A stretch of 64,000 nucleotides of DNA from an uncultured Nitrospirota bacterium (GTDB lineage Bacteria; Nitrospirota; Nitrospiria; Nitrospirales; UBA8639): the NCBI GenBank assembly GCA_937139405.1, contig CAKZPV010000020.1:1-64000 (forward strand), written 5' to 3'. The number at the start of each line of letters is the position of its first letter. Within the stretch, counting starts at the first letter, position 1. This document shows positions 43,452-50,988 of this stretch, one piece after another. The notes beneath the pieces are model-generated. The model searched no databases. It was given only the letters and a program-made list of their open reading frames with translations, and had not been told where the DNA came from. The translations under genes were made by a program, and so were the position numbers.

Positions 43452-43862
43452 GTGATGAAACCATCTTACAGTTTTTTGAAAGCTTCAATGAAACAAAGTA
43501 TTGGTGCATTGGTGTTATGTGCGTTTGTGTTAGTGGTGTGCCTGGGAATTCCAGGTGCGAGTTGGGCAGGGAACGAAGATACAAGCCCTAGCAATGAGGC
43601 GGCATTAGGTTTGGGCAGTGGACTTCTTACTTTGCTGTATTTGCCAGCAAAAGTGGTCTATGCCACGTTAGGTGGGATCGTTGGTGGGTTTACCTATGGT
43701 TTGACTGGTGGAAATTTAGAAACAGCCCAAGCAGTTTGGGAGCCGAGTTTCTATGGTACGTATGTCATTACTCCGGATCATCTTAAAGGCGATGAACCTG
43801 TTCGGTTTTATGGATCGTCTCCTTATCAAGAAGAAGCCTATTTGACAGAAAGAGTGGATTAA
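43452..43862 (+). CDS. exported small protein with glycine-rich hydrophobic segment
   Basis: 136 residues. AAGGAGGG stands ahead of adjacent GTG (43452) and ATG (43455) starts; either works. Signal peptide SIGALVLCAFVLVVCLGIPGASWA. The mature part has a hydrophobic LGLGSGLLTLLYLPAKVVYATLGG and a GGFTYGLTGGNLETA stretch, then WEPSFYGTYVITPDHL. This pattern recurs in small periplasmic proteins of unknown function. Its stop is directly upstream of the PuuD-like frame. Confidence 0.75.
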   Translation: MMKPSYSFLKASMKQSIGALVLCAFVLVVCLGIPGASWAGNEDTSPSNEAALGLGSGLLTLLYLPAKVVYATLGGIVGGFTYGLTGGNLETAQAVWEPSFYGTYVITPDHLKGDEPVRFYGSSPYQEEAYLTERVD

Positions 43863-43866
43863 ACCA

Positions 43867-44631
43867 CTGAGTCCTTCCAGTAAAATCGGGAAACCTGTTA
43901 TTGGGGTAACCCCGGATTTCAATGCCGGCAACCGTAAAGACATGGGGGGAAAAGAGCCTACCTATTTTTTGCGAGCCCGGTACCTTCAAGCTATCCAAGA
44001 GGCAGGGGGAGTGCCATTGGTGCTCCCTCTGGTCGTAGGGCGAACTCAACACACATTCCTATTGCAGCGGTTGAATGGATTATTGGTGACTGGGAGTGGG
44101 TCTGATTTGGCCCCTCGATTCTATGGAGAATCTCAGCAGTATCCTTTCCAAAAAATGAGCGAGGAGCGTGCCCGCTTAGAGCTCGGGCTCTCAAAATTGG
44201 CGTTTGAGCAGCAGGTACCTACGTTAGGGATTTGTGGCGGGATGCAATCTATGAATGTGGCATTAGGTGGAACGTTGATCCAAGATATCCCAGCTCAGAT
44301 TACGACAAAGATTCAGCACCTGCAAAAAAAATCAGCGGAACACATGGCACATCTCATTCATATTGAACCGAAGACGTTGCTTCGGCAGATTCTCAAGAAA
44401 CCCAGTATTCTCGTAAATAGTTCTCATCATCAATCGGTTAAATCCATTCCGAAGTCCTTTCATATTAGTGCCGTGGCACCAGATGGAGTGATTGAGGCTA
44501 TTGAGGCGGCCAGTCATCCATTTTGGTTAGGAGTGCAATGGCATCCGGAGTTTCTTTACCGCAAAGATGTTCTCCAAAAACGTCTATTTTCGGCTTTCAT
44601 CAAAGCTGCTCGCCATACTGCCAATAGTTAA
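43867..44631 (+). CDS. gamma-glutamyl-gamma-aminobutyrate hydrolase-like amidotransferase (PuuD family), non-AUG start
   Basis: A class I glutamine amidotransferase-fold hydrolase of about 255 residues. Catalytic Cys in LGICGGMQSMN, His in LGVQWHPEF, and Ser/His-rich VNSSHHQSVK match PuuD-type peptidases (C26). The first ATG (43942) would drop the first beta strand, yet the frame upstream encodes KPVIGVTPDFNAGNRKD, which is the conserved N-terminus. No ATG, GTG or TTG precedes it before an in-frame stop at 43843-43845. CTG at 43867 with GAGTGG upstream, or ATT at 43858, are the only candidates; I chose CTG. The gene follows its neighbour by a few bases and may depend on coupling. Confidence 0.85.
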   Translation: MSPSSKIGKPVIGVTPDFNAGNRKDMGGKEPTYFLRARYLQAIQEAGGVPLVLPLVVGRTQHTFLLQRLNGLLVTGSGSDLAPRFYGESQQYPFQKMSEERARLELGLSKLAFEQQVPTLGICGGMQSMNVALGGTLIQDIPAQITTKIQHLQKKSAEHMAHLIHIEPKTLLRQILKKPSILVNSSHHQSVKSIPKSFHISAVAPDGVIEAIEAASHPFWLGVQWHPEFLYRKDVLQKRLFSAFIKAARHTANS

Positions 44632-44693
44632 GTCCTAAAGACTTTTACATCAACGTAGGCAGGCATTCTGCGATTGAAAAAATCGCGAAAAAA

Positions 44694-45122
44694 TTATGAG
44701 ACAGGAGTTTCTTGCGAGGCCGAGTCGTCAGCTTTGGTAGGTGGTGGCGTTGTCGGTGGAGGCGAAGCCACGGGCTTTTCTGCCGCAGATGCGTCCGCAT
44801 CGGGTTTTGCTGTTGGTTTCGCTGCAGGGGTAGCAGCTGGTTTAGGTGGCGGTTTGGGTTTTTCTGGTTTAATCCCGCCTTCCCAATGAGGCCCCGTGTA
44901 CATTTCTTCGGTCAAACCTGTTTCTTTCCATTTATTTTGAAAGTCAGCGGCAGCCCGGTTAGGAGAATCACCAATACCAACGGTACGGTTCCATGGATAA
45001 ATACGTGGAGAGATTTGGCAGATGGAACCATCCTGACGCATATACAACGCAATGGGGTTTCCACGGTAAGGCCCCAATATGATATGCACGGTTCCGACTA
45101 ATTCAGGGAGAGATTCCATCAT
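44694..45122 (-). CDS. hypothetical protein with Pro/Ala-rich tail
   Basis: 142 residues. The first 80 (VGTVHIILGPYRGNPIALYM, ICQISPRIYPWNRTVGIGDS) look like a compact beta domain; the last 60 are Pro, Ala, Lys and Thr-rich low complexity. No signal peptide or membrane segment. I recognise no family. Convergent with the PuuD-like gene. Confidence 0.65.
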   Translation of the reverse strand: MMESLPELVGTVHIILGPYRGNPIALYMRQDGSICQISPRIYPWNRTVGIGDSPNRAAADFQNKWKETGLTEEMYTGPHWEGGIKPEKPKPPPKPAATPAAKPTAKPDADASAAEKPVASPPPTTPPPTKADDSASQETPVS

Positions 45123-45276
45123 TCATTCCATCGAGATGCAATAAGAAATGGGGGATAATAGTGCCACAGCCCTTCGTCGAGTGCAAGGTTGATAGAATCA
45201 GAAAAGACAAAGGAAAGAAGAGAATTTTGATTTCTCAAAAAAGGGTTGAGAATACCGGCAAGGGGATAAGACAAAC

Positions 45277-45756
45277 CTATTTAGTCAGAAGCGGTTCAAC
45301 TGGCTGTTCGGTCTTTTTCAACAAAAATAAAGCAATCATAAGCACGAGAATAACGACAACATGCAATCCCATGTCCATCAAGTAATGACGGAAGACCTCT
45401 TCAGGGACATTCTCCTGATGAGAGAATTCAGCGCCTGCCGTTAAAATTCGTCTGACTGAAGCAATGATTCCCACATGGAGGAAGGGTTCGAGACGAATCC
45501 GATCAGATTGTAAAAATCCTAAGACGGTGCGAAATAATTCTAAGAGGATGATGACGAATAACAAATCATTCAACAAGGTGATTGTTGCCGGCAAAAATGC
45601 CTTTTCGACCGATTGTGCATAGGCGAACCAGCTGTAGCCAAATACCAACATGCCCACGATGAGAAAGCTCAGACAGGCGGTAATATAGCCCCACCGATCC
45701 AGAAACTGCATCCACTTGACCCATTGCTTAATTGATTCCGGCGTCCAACCCCACAT
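45277..45756 (-). CDS. PsiE-like membrane protein
   Basis: 159 residues from the ATG at 45756; an earlier ATG (45846) lies within the upstream gene and adds a basic stretch. Four membrane helices (about 20-42, 58-80, 90-105, 128-148). LLNDLLFVIILLELFRTVLG and PFLHVGIIASVRRIL are the conserved blocks of the phosphate-starvation-inducible PsiE family. Function is unknown in general. It follows the desulforedoxin-like gene by about 20 bases. Confidence 0.85.
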   Translation of the reverse strand: MWGWTPESIKQWVKWMQFLDRWGYITACLSFLIVGMLVFGYSWFAYAQSVEKAFLPATITLLNDLLFVIILLELFRTVLGFLQSDRIRLEPFLHVGIIASVRRILTAGAEFSHQENVPEEVFRHYLMDMGLHVVVILVLMIALFLLKKTEQPVEPLLTK

Positions 45757-45775
45757 AATAATATAACGTCTTCCT

Positions 45776-46177
45776 TTATGCCGTTCCTTGGTGCGGCGTA
45801 TTCGGTGTGGCTTCAGGGACTTTCTCTTCAGTCCGCATTTGCCCAAACTTCAAGTCCTGCATGCCACTGGTTCCAATGGAATGCCCACAGCACTTTACTT
45901 CCTGAAATCCTTCGCCACCACCCATCACCATGAATCGAAGGCCGCACGAATCAGTGGAAACCCGTTTTTCATCGATGGTCATTCCAACGACTAACGGACC
46001 CTTTTTTCGCCCTCGGCCTTGGTTCAGTGTTGGCACGACATCATCTTCGGTCAATTCATGCCCACAACAGATAATTTTTTCAAAACCTTCTCCGCCGTTC
46101 ATCACTTTCAGGACTAAACCACAAGAATCAGGGAACCGCTTGTGTTCATCAATAATATCACCCTTTTTTAGTGCCAT
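45776..46177 (-). CDS. protein with two desulforedoxin-like repeats
   Basis: 133 residues, soluble. Two copies of a roughly 35-residue unit: residues about 6-41 and 68-102, each with DSCGL, then V-M-x-GGEGF, then CCGH. Desulforedoxin-type iron sites have C-x2-C...CC; here the first Cys is replaced (FPDSCG, STDSCG), leaving Cys, Cys-Cys and a new His per unit. A metal site with changed ligands is possible. The tail is polar. It starts the small operon with the PsiE-like gene. Confidence 0.8.
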   Translation of the reverse strand: MALKKGDIIDEHKRFPDSCGLVLKVMNGGEGFEKIICCGHELTEDDVVPTLNQGRGRKKGPLVVGMTIDEKRVSTDSCGLRFMVMGGGEGFQEVKCCGHSIGTSGMQDLKFGQMRTEEKVPEATPNTPHQGTA

Positions 46178-46337
46178 CGGTTCTCTCCCTCATGTGAAAA
46201 ACCATTCCTAGAATGAATTTCTCAAATCAAGACGATAAAACATCTATGAAATTTTAAAAAATATAGATGAACAGCTAAACAAATTGCTGAGGGGAATGTC
46301 CAGGAATACAAATTGGGTATATCTGCAAGCGGTAAAT

Positions 46338-47426
46338 TTAGGCTCCCATATCAGCTTGGTTCATGATGCTAGCCAGGACGCCGCGATGAGAAGGATTTCC
46401 AATGATATGAGAAAGCGTTGAAGGATCGATAGGATGATAAGGATAGACAAATTGCTGTTTCACTGCATGAATTCTGGCTAAGCTCGCTTCTACCTGATTG
46501 TCGTCGAGCTGCTGAGTAGTGAGACCGTGGCGAATGGTATGGAATGTGTCCGTCGCCAGTACTCGGCTTTTACAGATAAGCAACATATCTGCCCCAGCTT
46601 GCAAAGAACGAATGGCAGCATCACCCACATTGGCATGATCTAAGATCGCCCGCATTTCTAAATCGTCGCTCAGAATCACACCGGAAAAGCCTAATTCCTG
46701 ACGTAGGAGGCCTGACAAAATCCTTGGAGAAAGCGTGGCGGGGCATGTGGGGTCTAGGGCGGGATAATGAACATGGGCTGTCATCATCGCCTGGAGTCCG
46801 TGATGAATGGCATGGCGAAATGGTTGTAATTCGATCTCTTCCAACCGTGTACGTGAGACATGTACGGTGGGCAGTTCGAGGTGCGAGTCTGTGTTGGTGT
46901 CACCATGTCCGGGGAAATGTTTTCCGCAGGCGAGTACGTGATGATCCTGGAGTCCGGCGATCGTTGCAGCGCCCATTTTGCAAACTTGTTCCGGCTCTGT
47001 GCCAAACGCACGATTCCCAATGATGGGATTAGCAGGATTGGTATGAATATCCAGAACCGGGGCCATATTCATGTTGATGCCCACACTTCGTAATTCTTGA
47101 GCCGTGACGGCTGCCGCTTGATAAGCGAGGTCGATTGATCCTGCTAGAGCGACAGTGGCCGCTGGCGGGAAAATCGTAAAGTCAGAAGGGAGGCGTGAGA
47201 CGCGTCCGCCTTCTTGATCAATAGCTATGAGGAGGGGAACATCGCCAGCGAGTGTCTGTAAATCGTTGGTCAGCTTTGCAATTTGTTCAGCGTTGATCAA
47301 ATTGCGGGAAAAGAGAATGACGCCACCTGGTCGATACTCCTGCATCCAGGCTCGAAGATCCGGAGTCACCTCCGTCTCTTCGAACCCAATCATGCACAAT
47401 TGTCCGATCTGGTCAGTGAGATTCAC
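46338..47426 (-). CDS. nagZ: beta-N-acetylhexosaminidase NagZ
   Basis: 362 residues, GH3, start GTG at 47426. It removes N-acetylglucosamine from muropeptides in cell-wall recycling in the cytosol. Signature KHFPGHGDTNTDSHLELP with the flexible catalytic His, and the nucleophile Asp in VILSDDLEMRAI. IDQEGGRVSRL and NMAPVLDIHTNPANP also fit. Length normal. It lies 13 bases after pepA on the same strand. Confidence 0.96.
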   Translation of the reverse strand: MNLTDQIGQLCMIGFEETEVTPDLRAWMQEYRPGGVILFSRNLINAEQIAKLTNDLQTLAGDVPLLIAIDQEGGRVSRLPSDFTIFPPAATVALAGSIDLAYQAAAVTAQELRSVGINMNMAPVLDIHTNPANPIIGNRAFGTEPEQVCKMGAATIAGLQDHHVLACGKHFPGHGDTNTDSHLELPTVHVSRTRLEEIELQPFRHAIHHGLQAMMTAHVHYPALDPTCPATLSPRILSGLLRQELGFSGVILSDDLEMRAILDHANVGDAAIRSLQAGADMLLICKSRVLATDTFHTIRHGLTTQQLDDNQVEASLARIHAVKQQFVYPYHPIDPSTLSHIIGNPSHRGVLASIMNQADMGA

Positions 47427-47439
47427 GCGATTTTAATAA

Positions 47440-48948
47440 TTAAGAGCCATTGGCGCGATTAATGAGATATTGAATCAATAATCGAGTGCCGGTCCCTGTG
47501 GGGCCTTTCGAGAAGCACGCGCGTTCACTGGCACTCCAATCCGTGGCGGCAATATCCAAATGGACCCACGGATGATCGCCAATAAATTTACTCAGGAACA
47601 GGGCTGCGGTAATCATGCCGCCTCCTCGTCCACCGATATTGCGCATATCAGCCACATCACTTTTTAATTGTTCAAAATATTCATCCCACAAAGGCATTTC
47701 CCAGACACGTTCACCGGAATCATGCCCGGCTTGCCGCATCGCGGTTTTCAGCGCATCGTCATTGCCGAGCATGCCGATGGCCACGTTGCCCAGTGCAACC
47801 ATGGCTGCGCCCGTTAATGTCGCAATGTCGATAACACAGGCTGGTTTCAGGCGAGTGGCATAGGCCAAGCCGTCAGCCAAAATCAGGCGTCCTTCTGCAT
47901 CGGTGTTTTGGACCTCAACGGTTTTGCCAGAAAGCATGGTGAGCACATCACCAGGTTTCGTGGCCCGCCCTCCTGGCATATTTTCCGTCACAGGAAGCAG
48001 TCCGATGACATTCATAGGGAGTTTTAATCGCGAGGCCGCACGTACAGCTGCCAACACCTCAGCTCCACCGGTCATATCGGCTTTCATATGTTCCATATTT
48101 TCAGATGGTTTCAAGGAGATGCCGCCAGAATCAAACGTAACGGTTTTGCCGACTAAGACAATGGGACGTTGTGTCTTCGGACCGCCGGAATATTCCAAAA
48201 TGATAAAATGCGGAGGTTCAATGCTACCCTGTGCGACCCCTAGCAAGCCTCCCATGCCGAGCTTCTTCATGTTCTGGCGATCCAACACTTTCAATCGAAT
48301 CTTGGATTCCTTTGCAATCGATTTGGCTTCGGCCACAACGCGGGAAGGTTTCATGACATTGGCCGGATGGTTGCACATATCTCGGACAAAGCAGGTTGCT
48401 TCGCCGAGTATGTGCCCTCGTTTGGCTCCTGCCGTGACCAAGGCATGGTTCGGGGCTTTTGGTGCCAGCAAGGTGCAAGCTTGTAACGTTTTATGGTCCT
48501 CAGCATGATCGGTGAAGTATTTCGTAAAACGATAACTTCCTATAACAGCGCCTTCGGCCATGGCTTGTGCAACATCATCGAGGCGTCCGGTAGATTTGGG
48601 TACGTCAGGCATAACGCAGGCCATACCCTTAGCTTTGACCCGCCTGGCCCGTTTCACGGCCATGCCCATAGCTTGCCGCACACGTTCAAGCGTCAGCGTT
48701 TCTCGTGTTCCAAGCCCGACAAGCAACACCCGTTTTGCCGGGATCTTCCCATTGATATGCAACAGAGTGGTTTCATTTGGTTTTCCAGAAAATTCACCAG
48801 TTTTTTTGACATCACTGAGCTGCCCACCCAACTTTTTGTCCAACGCCCCCAGGGCTTTGTTCCAGGACTTTTCTTTCTCATAGGTCAAACAGACCAACAA
48901 TTCTGTTGAGGCCGTCGTGGCCTCCCCCTGCTTTGCCAGAATATTCAT
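47440..48948 (-). CDS. pepA: leucyl aminopeptidase
   Basis: 502 residues, M17 family, cytosolic. The di-zinc site is seen in VGKTVTFDSGGISLKP, MKADMTGGAEV and NTDAEGRLILADGLAY. The N-terminal macro-like domain (about 1-165) precedes it. It trims N-terminal residues from peptides; hexamer by family. AAGGAG precedes the ATG. Adjacent nagZ and the upstream queE are co-directional. Confidence 0.97.
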   Translation of the reverse strand: MNILAKQGEATTASTELLVCLTYEKEKSWNKALGALDKKLGGQLSDVKKTGEFSGKPNETTLLHINGKIPAKRVLLVGLGTRETLTLERVRQAMGMAVKRARRVKAKGMACVMPDVPKSTGRLDDVAQAMAEGAVIGSYRFTKYFTDHAEDHKTLQACTLLAPKAPNHALVTAGAKRGHILGEATCFVRDMCNHPANVMKPSRVVAEAKSIAKESKIRLKVLDRQNMKKLGMGGLLGVAQGSIEPPHFIILEYSGGPKTQRPIVLVGKTVTFDSGGISLKPSENMEHMKADMTGGAEVLAAVRAASRLKLPMNVIGLLPVTENMPGGRATKPGDVLTMLSGKTVEVQNTDAEGRLILADGLAYATRLKPACVIDIATLTGAAMVALGNVAIGMLGNDDALKTAMRQAGHDSGERVWEMPLWDEYFEQLKSDVADMRNIGGRGGGMITAALFLSKFIGDHPWVHLDIAATDWSASERACFSKGPTGTGTRLLIQYLINRANGS

Positions 48949-49015
48949 ACGTCTCCTTCGAAAAATGAAATAAAAGATTTACGTCAGTTAAGTAATGTCG
49001 CCTGATTTATTAAGT

Positions 49016-49669
49016 CTAGACGCCGCGGGTTTCCGGATCCCAAATGAGCTTATGGAGTTGCACTTGCATGCGAACAGGAAGTCGATCACTCAGGATCTGC
49101 TCAGCTAACGGTTGTAGGTCGAGCGATCCAAAGACAGGACTAAATAGCACGGCGCATCGCTCGCCTAGTCTGTAATGTTTCACAATGTCTGCGGCCCATT
49201 CATAATCCGCTTGATCCTTTAAGACAAATTTTACTTCGTCTTTGAGCGAGAGGTGTTCGATGTTGCCCCATCGCATTCGATCAGTCATGCCGCTACCAGG
49301 GCATTTCACATCCATAATAATGGACACACGTGGATCAATGGCAGAGATATCAAAACTTCCGCTGGTCTCAATCATGACCTGGTACCCGGTATCGCATAAC
49401 TTCTGTAACAATACCAGAGCTCCTGGCTGATGCAACGGTTCTCCCCCCGTCACCTCCACCAATGAACAACCATAGGATTGCACGCGGTCCAAAATGGTTT
49501 CTAGAGGCATGGTCTCTCCACCATGAAACGCATATTCGGTATCGCACCAGGTGCAGCGAAGGGGGCAGCCCGTTAAACGGACAAAGACGCAGGGTTGTCC
49601 CACGCGAGTGGATTCACCTTGAATGCTATGAAAAATTTCTGTGATCTGTAGGGTCGTGGACATGGTCAT
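49016..49669 (-). CDS. queE: 7-carboxy-7-deazaguanine synthase
   Basis: 217 residues. Small radical SAM enzyme of queuosine precursor synthesis, making the 7-deazaguanine ring from carboxytetrahydropterin. N-terminal EIFHSIQGESTRVGQPCVFV, cluster motif C-x3-C-x2-C in GCPLRCTWCDTEY, VEVTGGEPLHQ and VIIMDVKCPGSGM-like block are typical. ATG at 49669 or 49663. No other queuosine gene is in the window. Confidence 0.95.
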   Translation of the reverse strand: MTMSTTLQITEIFHSIQGESTRVGQPCVFVRLTGCPLRCTWCDTEYAFHGGETMPLETILDRVQSYGCSLVEVTGGEPLHQPGALVLLQKLCDTGYQVMIETSGSFDISAIDPRVSIIMDVKCPGSGMTDRMRWGNIEHLSLKDEVKFVLKDQADYEWAADIVKHYRLGERCAVLFSPVFGSLDLQPLAEQILSDRLPVRMQVQLHKLIWDPETRGV

Positions 49670-49758
49670 TGAAGAGAATGGATCAGCGTCGCAATCGGAA
49701 ATTGTACCGAATCTATGTGGTGTAGGGGAAAGGAATCAACAACCTGAGGGTATCAAGA

Positions 49759-50454
49759 CTATGCCCATTGCGTCACAGGCCAACCTTGTTGCTTGGCGAT
49801 CCGGGCCATTCCGCGAATGGGATTCACCACGAAGGGATGCCCGACCAATTGCAAGGCATGAAAGTCACCGGGACTATCACCATACGCATAACTTCGACTC
49901 AAATCCAGATTATATTGACCAGCTACCCGTTCGATGTATCGGCCCTTCCCTTCCCCATACGGCAAGGGGGCAAAGACGCGGCCGGTATATAAACCAGACT
50001 TGGTTTCTAATTTGGCACCAAAGACCAAGGAAACCCCCAACTTTTCAGACAAAGGTTGTACCAAGCATTCTGGTGATCCACTCACAACGGCCACAATATG
50101 TCCGGCCTGTTTGTGGTGCGCGAGGCGACCTAATGCACGAACCGCCACGCGGGGCCACACAAATAACTCCACATATTCCTGTGCGAGTTGCTCAATGTTG
50201 GAAACATCTTGTCCAAGAAGATAGAGTTTATTCCCGCGGAGAGGGCTGAGGGAAATCGGGGGCATGTGTTGAACGGCATACTGCAAACTCCTCCACAATT
50301 CTGCCCAGCCGACCACGCCGTGCTTCCACAAATACCGAAAAAATCCAATTTCAATAGAAGGTCCGGGAACCAAGGTATTATCCATATCAAAAAACGCCCC
50401 AATCCAATGTTGAGATTGGGAAAGCGGGGCAGGTGAAGAAGAAGAGGTTGCCAT
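49759..50454 (-). CDS. HAD-IB family phosphatase (SerB-like)
   Basis: 231 residues. HAD motif I AFFDMDNTLVPG with nucleophile Asp, motif II VAVVSGSPE, motif IV YGDSPGDFHAL. Length and the helical cap suit the HAD-IB group that includes phosphoserine phosphatase and lipid-phosphate phosphatases. Substrate unknown. It reads towards queE. Confidence 0.92.
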   Translation of the reverse strand: MATSSSSPAPLSQSQHWIGAFFDMDNTLVPGPSIEIGFFRYLWKHGVVGWAELWRSLQYAVQHMPPISLSPLRGNKLYLLGQDVSNIEQLAQEYVELFVWPRVAVRALGRLAHHKQAGHIVAVVSGSPECLVQPLSEKLGVSLVFGAKLETKSGLYTGRVFAPLPYGEGKGRYIERVAGQYNLDLSRSYAYGDSPGDFHALQLVGHPFVVNPIRGMARIAKQQGWPVTQWA

Positions 50455-50520
50455 AGAGGTGTCAGAACGAGAGAGTCAACAATGAAGGGTTGATGGCGAT
50501 TCTACCCGCCATCCTATGCG

Positions 50521-50549
50521 TTGACAAGCACTGCGGGAGGTTTCATAAT
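50521..50549 (+). promoter_or_regulatory. tRNA-Leu promoter
   Basis: Perfect -35 TTGACA (50521-50526), 17-base spacer and -10 CATAAT (50544-50549; five of six). The start would fall about seven bases before the mature tRNA. Confidence 0.88.
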
Positions 50550-50562
50550 CGTGCCATTGAGT

Positions 50563-50648
50563 GCCGAAGTGGTGGAATGGCAGACACGCACGTTTGAGGG
50601 GCGTGTGGGGGTTTCCCCATGCGGGTTCAAGTCCCGCCTTCGGCACCA
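50563..50648 (+). tRNA. tRNA-Leu (anticodon GAG)
   Basis: Class II tRNA. Acceptor arms GCCGAAG and CTTCGGC pair fully. The D region is TGGTGGAATGGCAGAC. The anticodon arm has CACGT and GCGTG around the loop TTGAGGG, so anticodon GAG. A long variable arm (GGGG/CCCC) and T arm GCGGG-TTCAAGT-CCCGC follow. CCA is encoded (50646-50648). The last 23 bases occur again at 50836-50858. Confidence 0.97.
50626..50648 (+). repeat. direct repeat copy 1 (3' end of tRNA-Leu)
   Basis: Runs from TTCAAG in the T loop through CCA. Identical over 23 bases to copy 2. It ends where the tRNA ends, as expected for a tyrosine-integrase attachment core. Confidence 0.85.
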
Positions 50649-50988
50649 TCTTTTCATCTTCTTATGCAATAACCACTGACACCTTTCCGTTGCCCCTCTC
50701 ATCTTTCGATTCTTCTATTTGAACGAAGTGTTCTATCCTGGGTATTCCCCCTTCAAGGGGTGACCGGAGCGTAGCGGAGGCACGAGGGGGCGTGGCCCCT
50801 AGTGGGAGCTGGAGCTAGGCTTCCGCTCCTGCGACTTCAAGTCCCGCCTTCGGCACCAAAAATCTTATAGACTATAGATACGGCCCACTCTTCAAAGCCT
50901 TCCCCAAGAATTTTGCTAAGGAGGAAGCCAAATTTCTGTTTATTACCCTTCAAATTCTTTCTATTTCTTAATACATTGATAGAGACAG
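50649..50988. other. non-coding region with tRNA 3'-end duplication and nested hairpins
   Basis: Between the two repeats are 187 bases without a gene. They hold three GC-rich hairpins in series: CCCCTT/AAGGGG (near 50747), GGGGC/GCCCC (near 50786) and GGAGC/GCTCC (near 50803-50828). No integrase remnant is visible. After copy 2 there are 130 bases of AT-rich sequence leading to the TPR gene. Confidence 0.6.
50836..50858 (+). repeat. direct repeat copy 2 (displaced tRNA-Leu 3' end)
   Basis: Exact 23-base copy of 50626-50648. The bases before it (CTGCGAC) no longer pair as a T stem, so it is not a functional tRNA. Consistent with an attachment-site scar. Confidence 0.85.

Noticed and set aside
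47902-48508. 201-codon plus-strand frame opposite pepA
   Set aside because: It mirrors the pepA coding sequence; the minus-strand product has all family motifs.
49641-50249. 202-codon plus-strand frame over queE/HAD genes
   Set aside because: Antisense shadow of two well-supported genes, rich in Pro and Arg without a pattern.
50740-50858. second tRNA gene
   Set aside because: Only the last 23 bases match tRNA-Leu; acceptor 5' strand, D arm and anticodon arm are missing.
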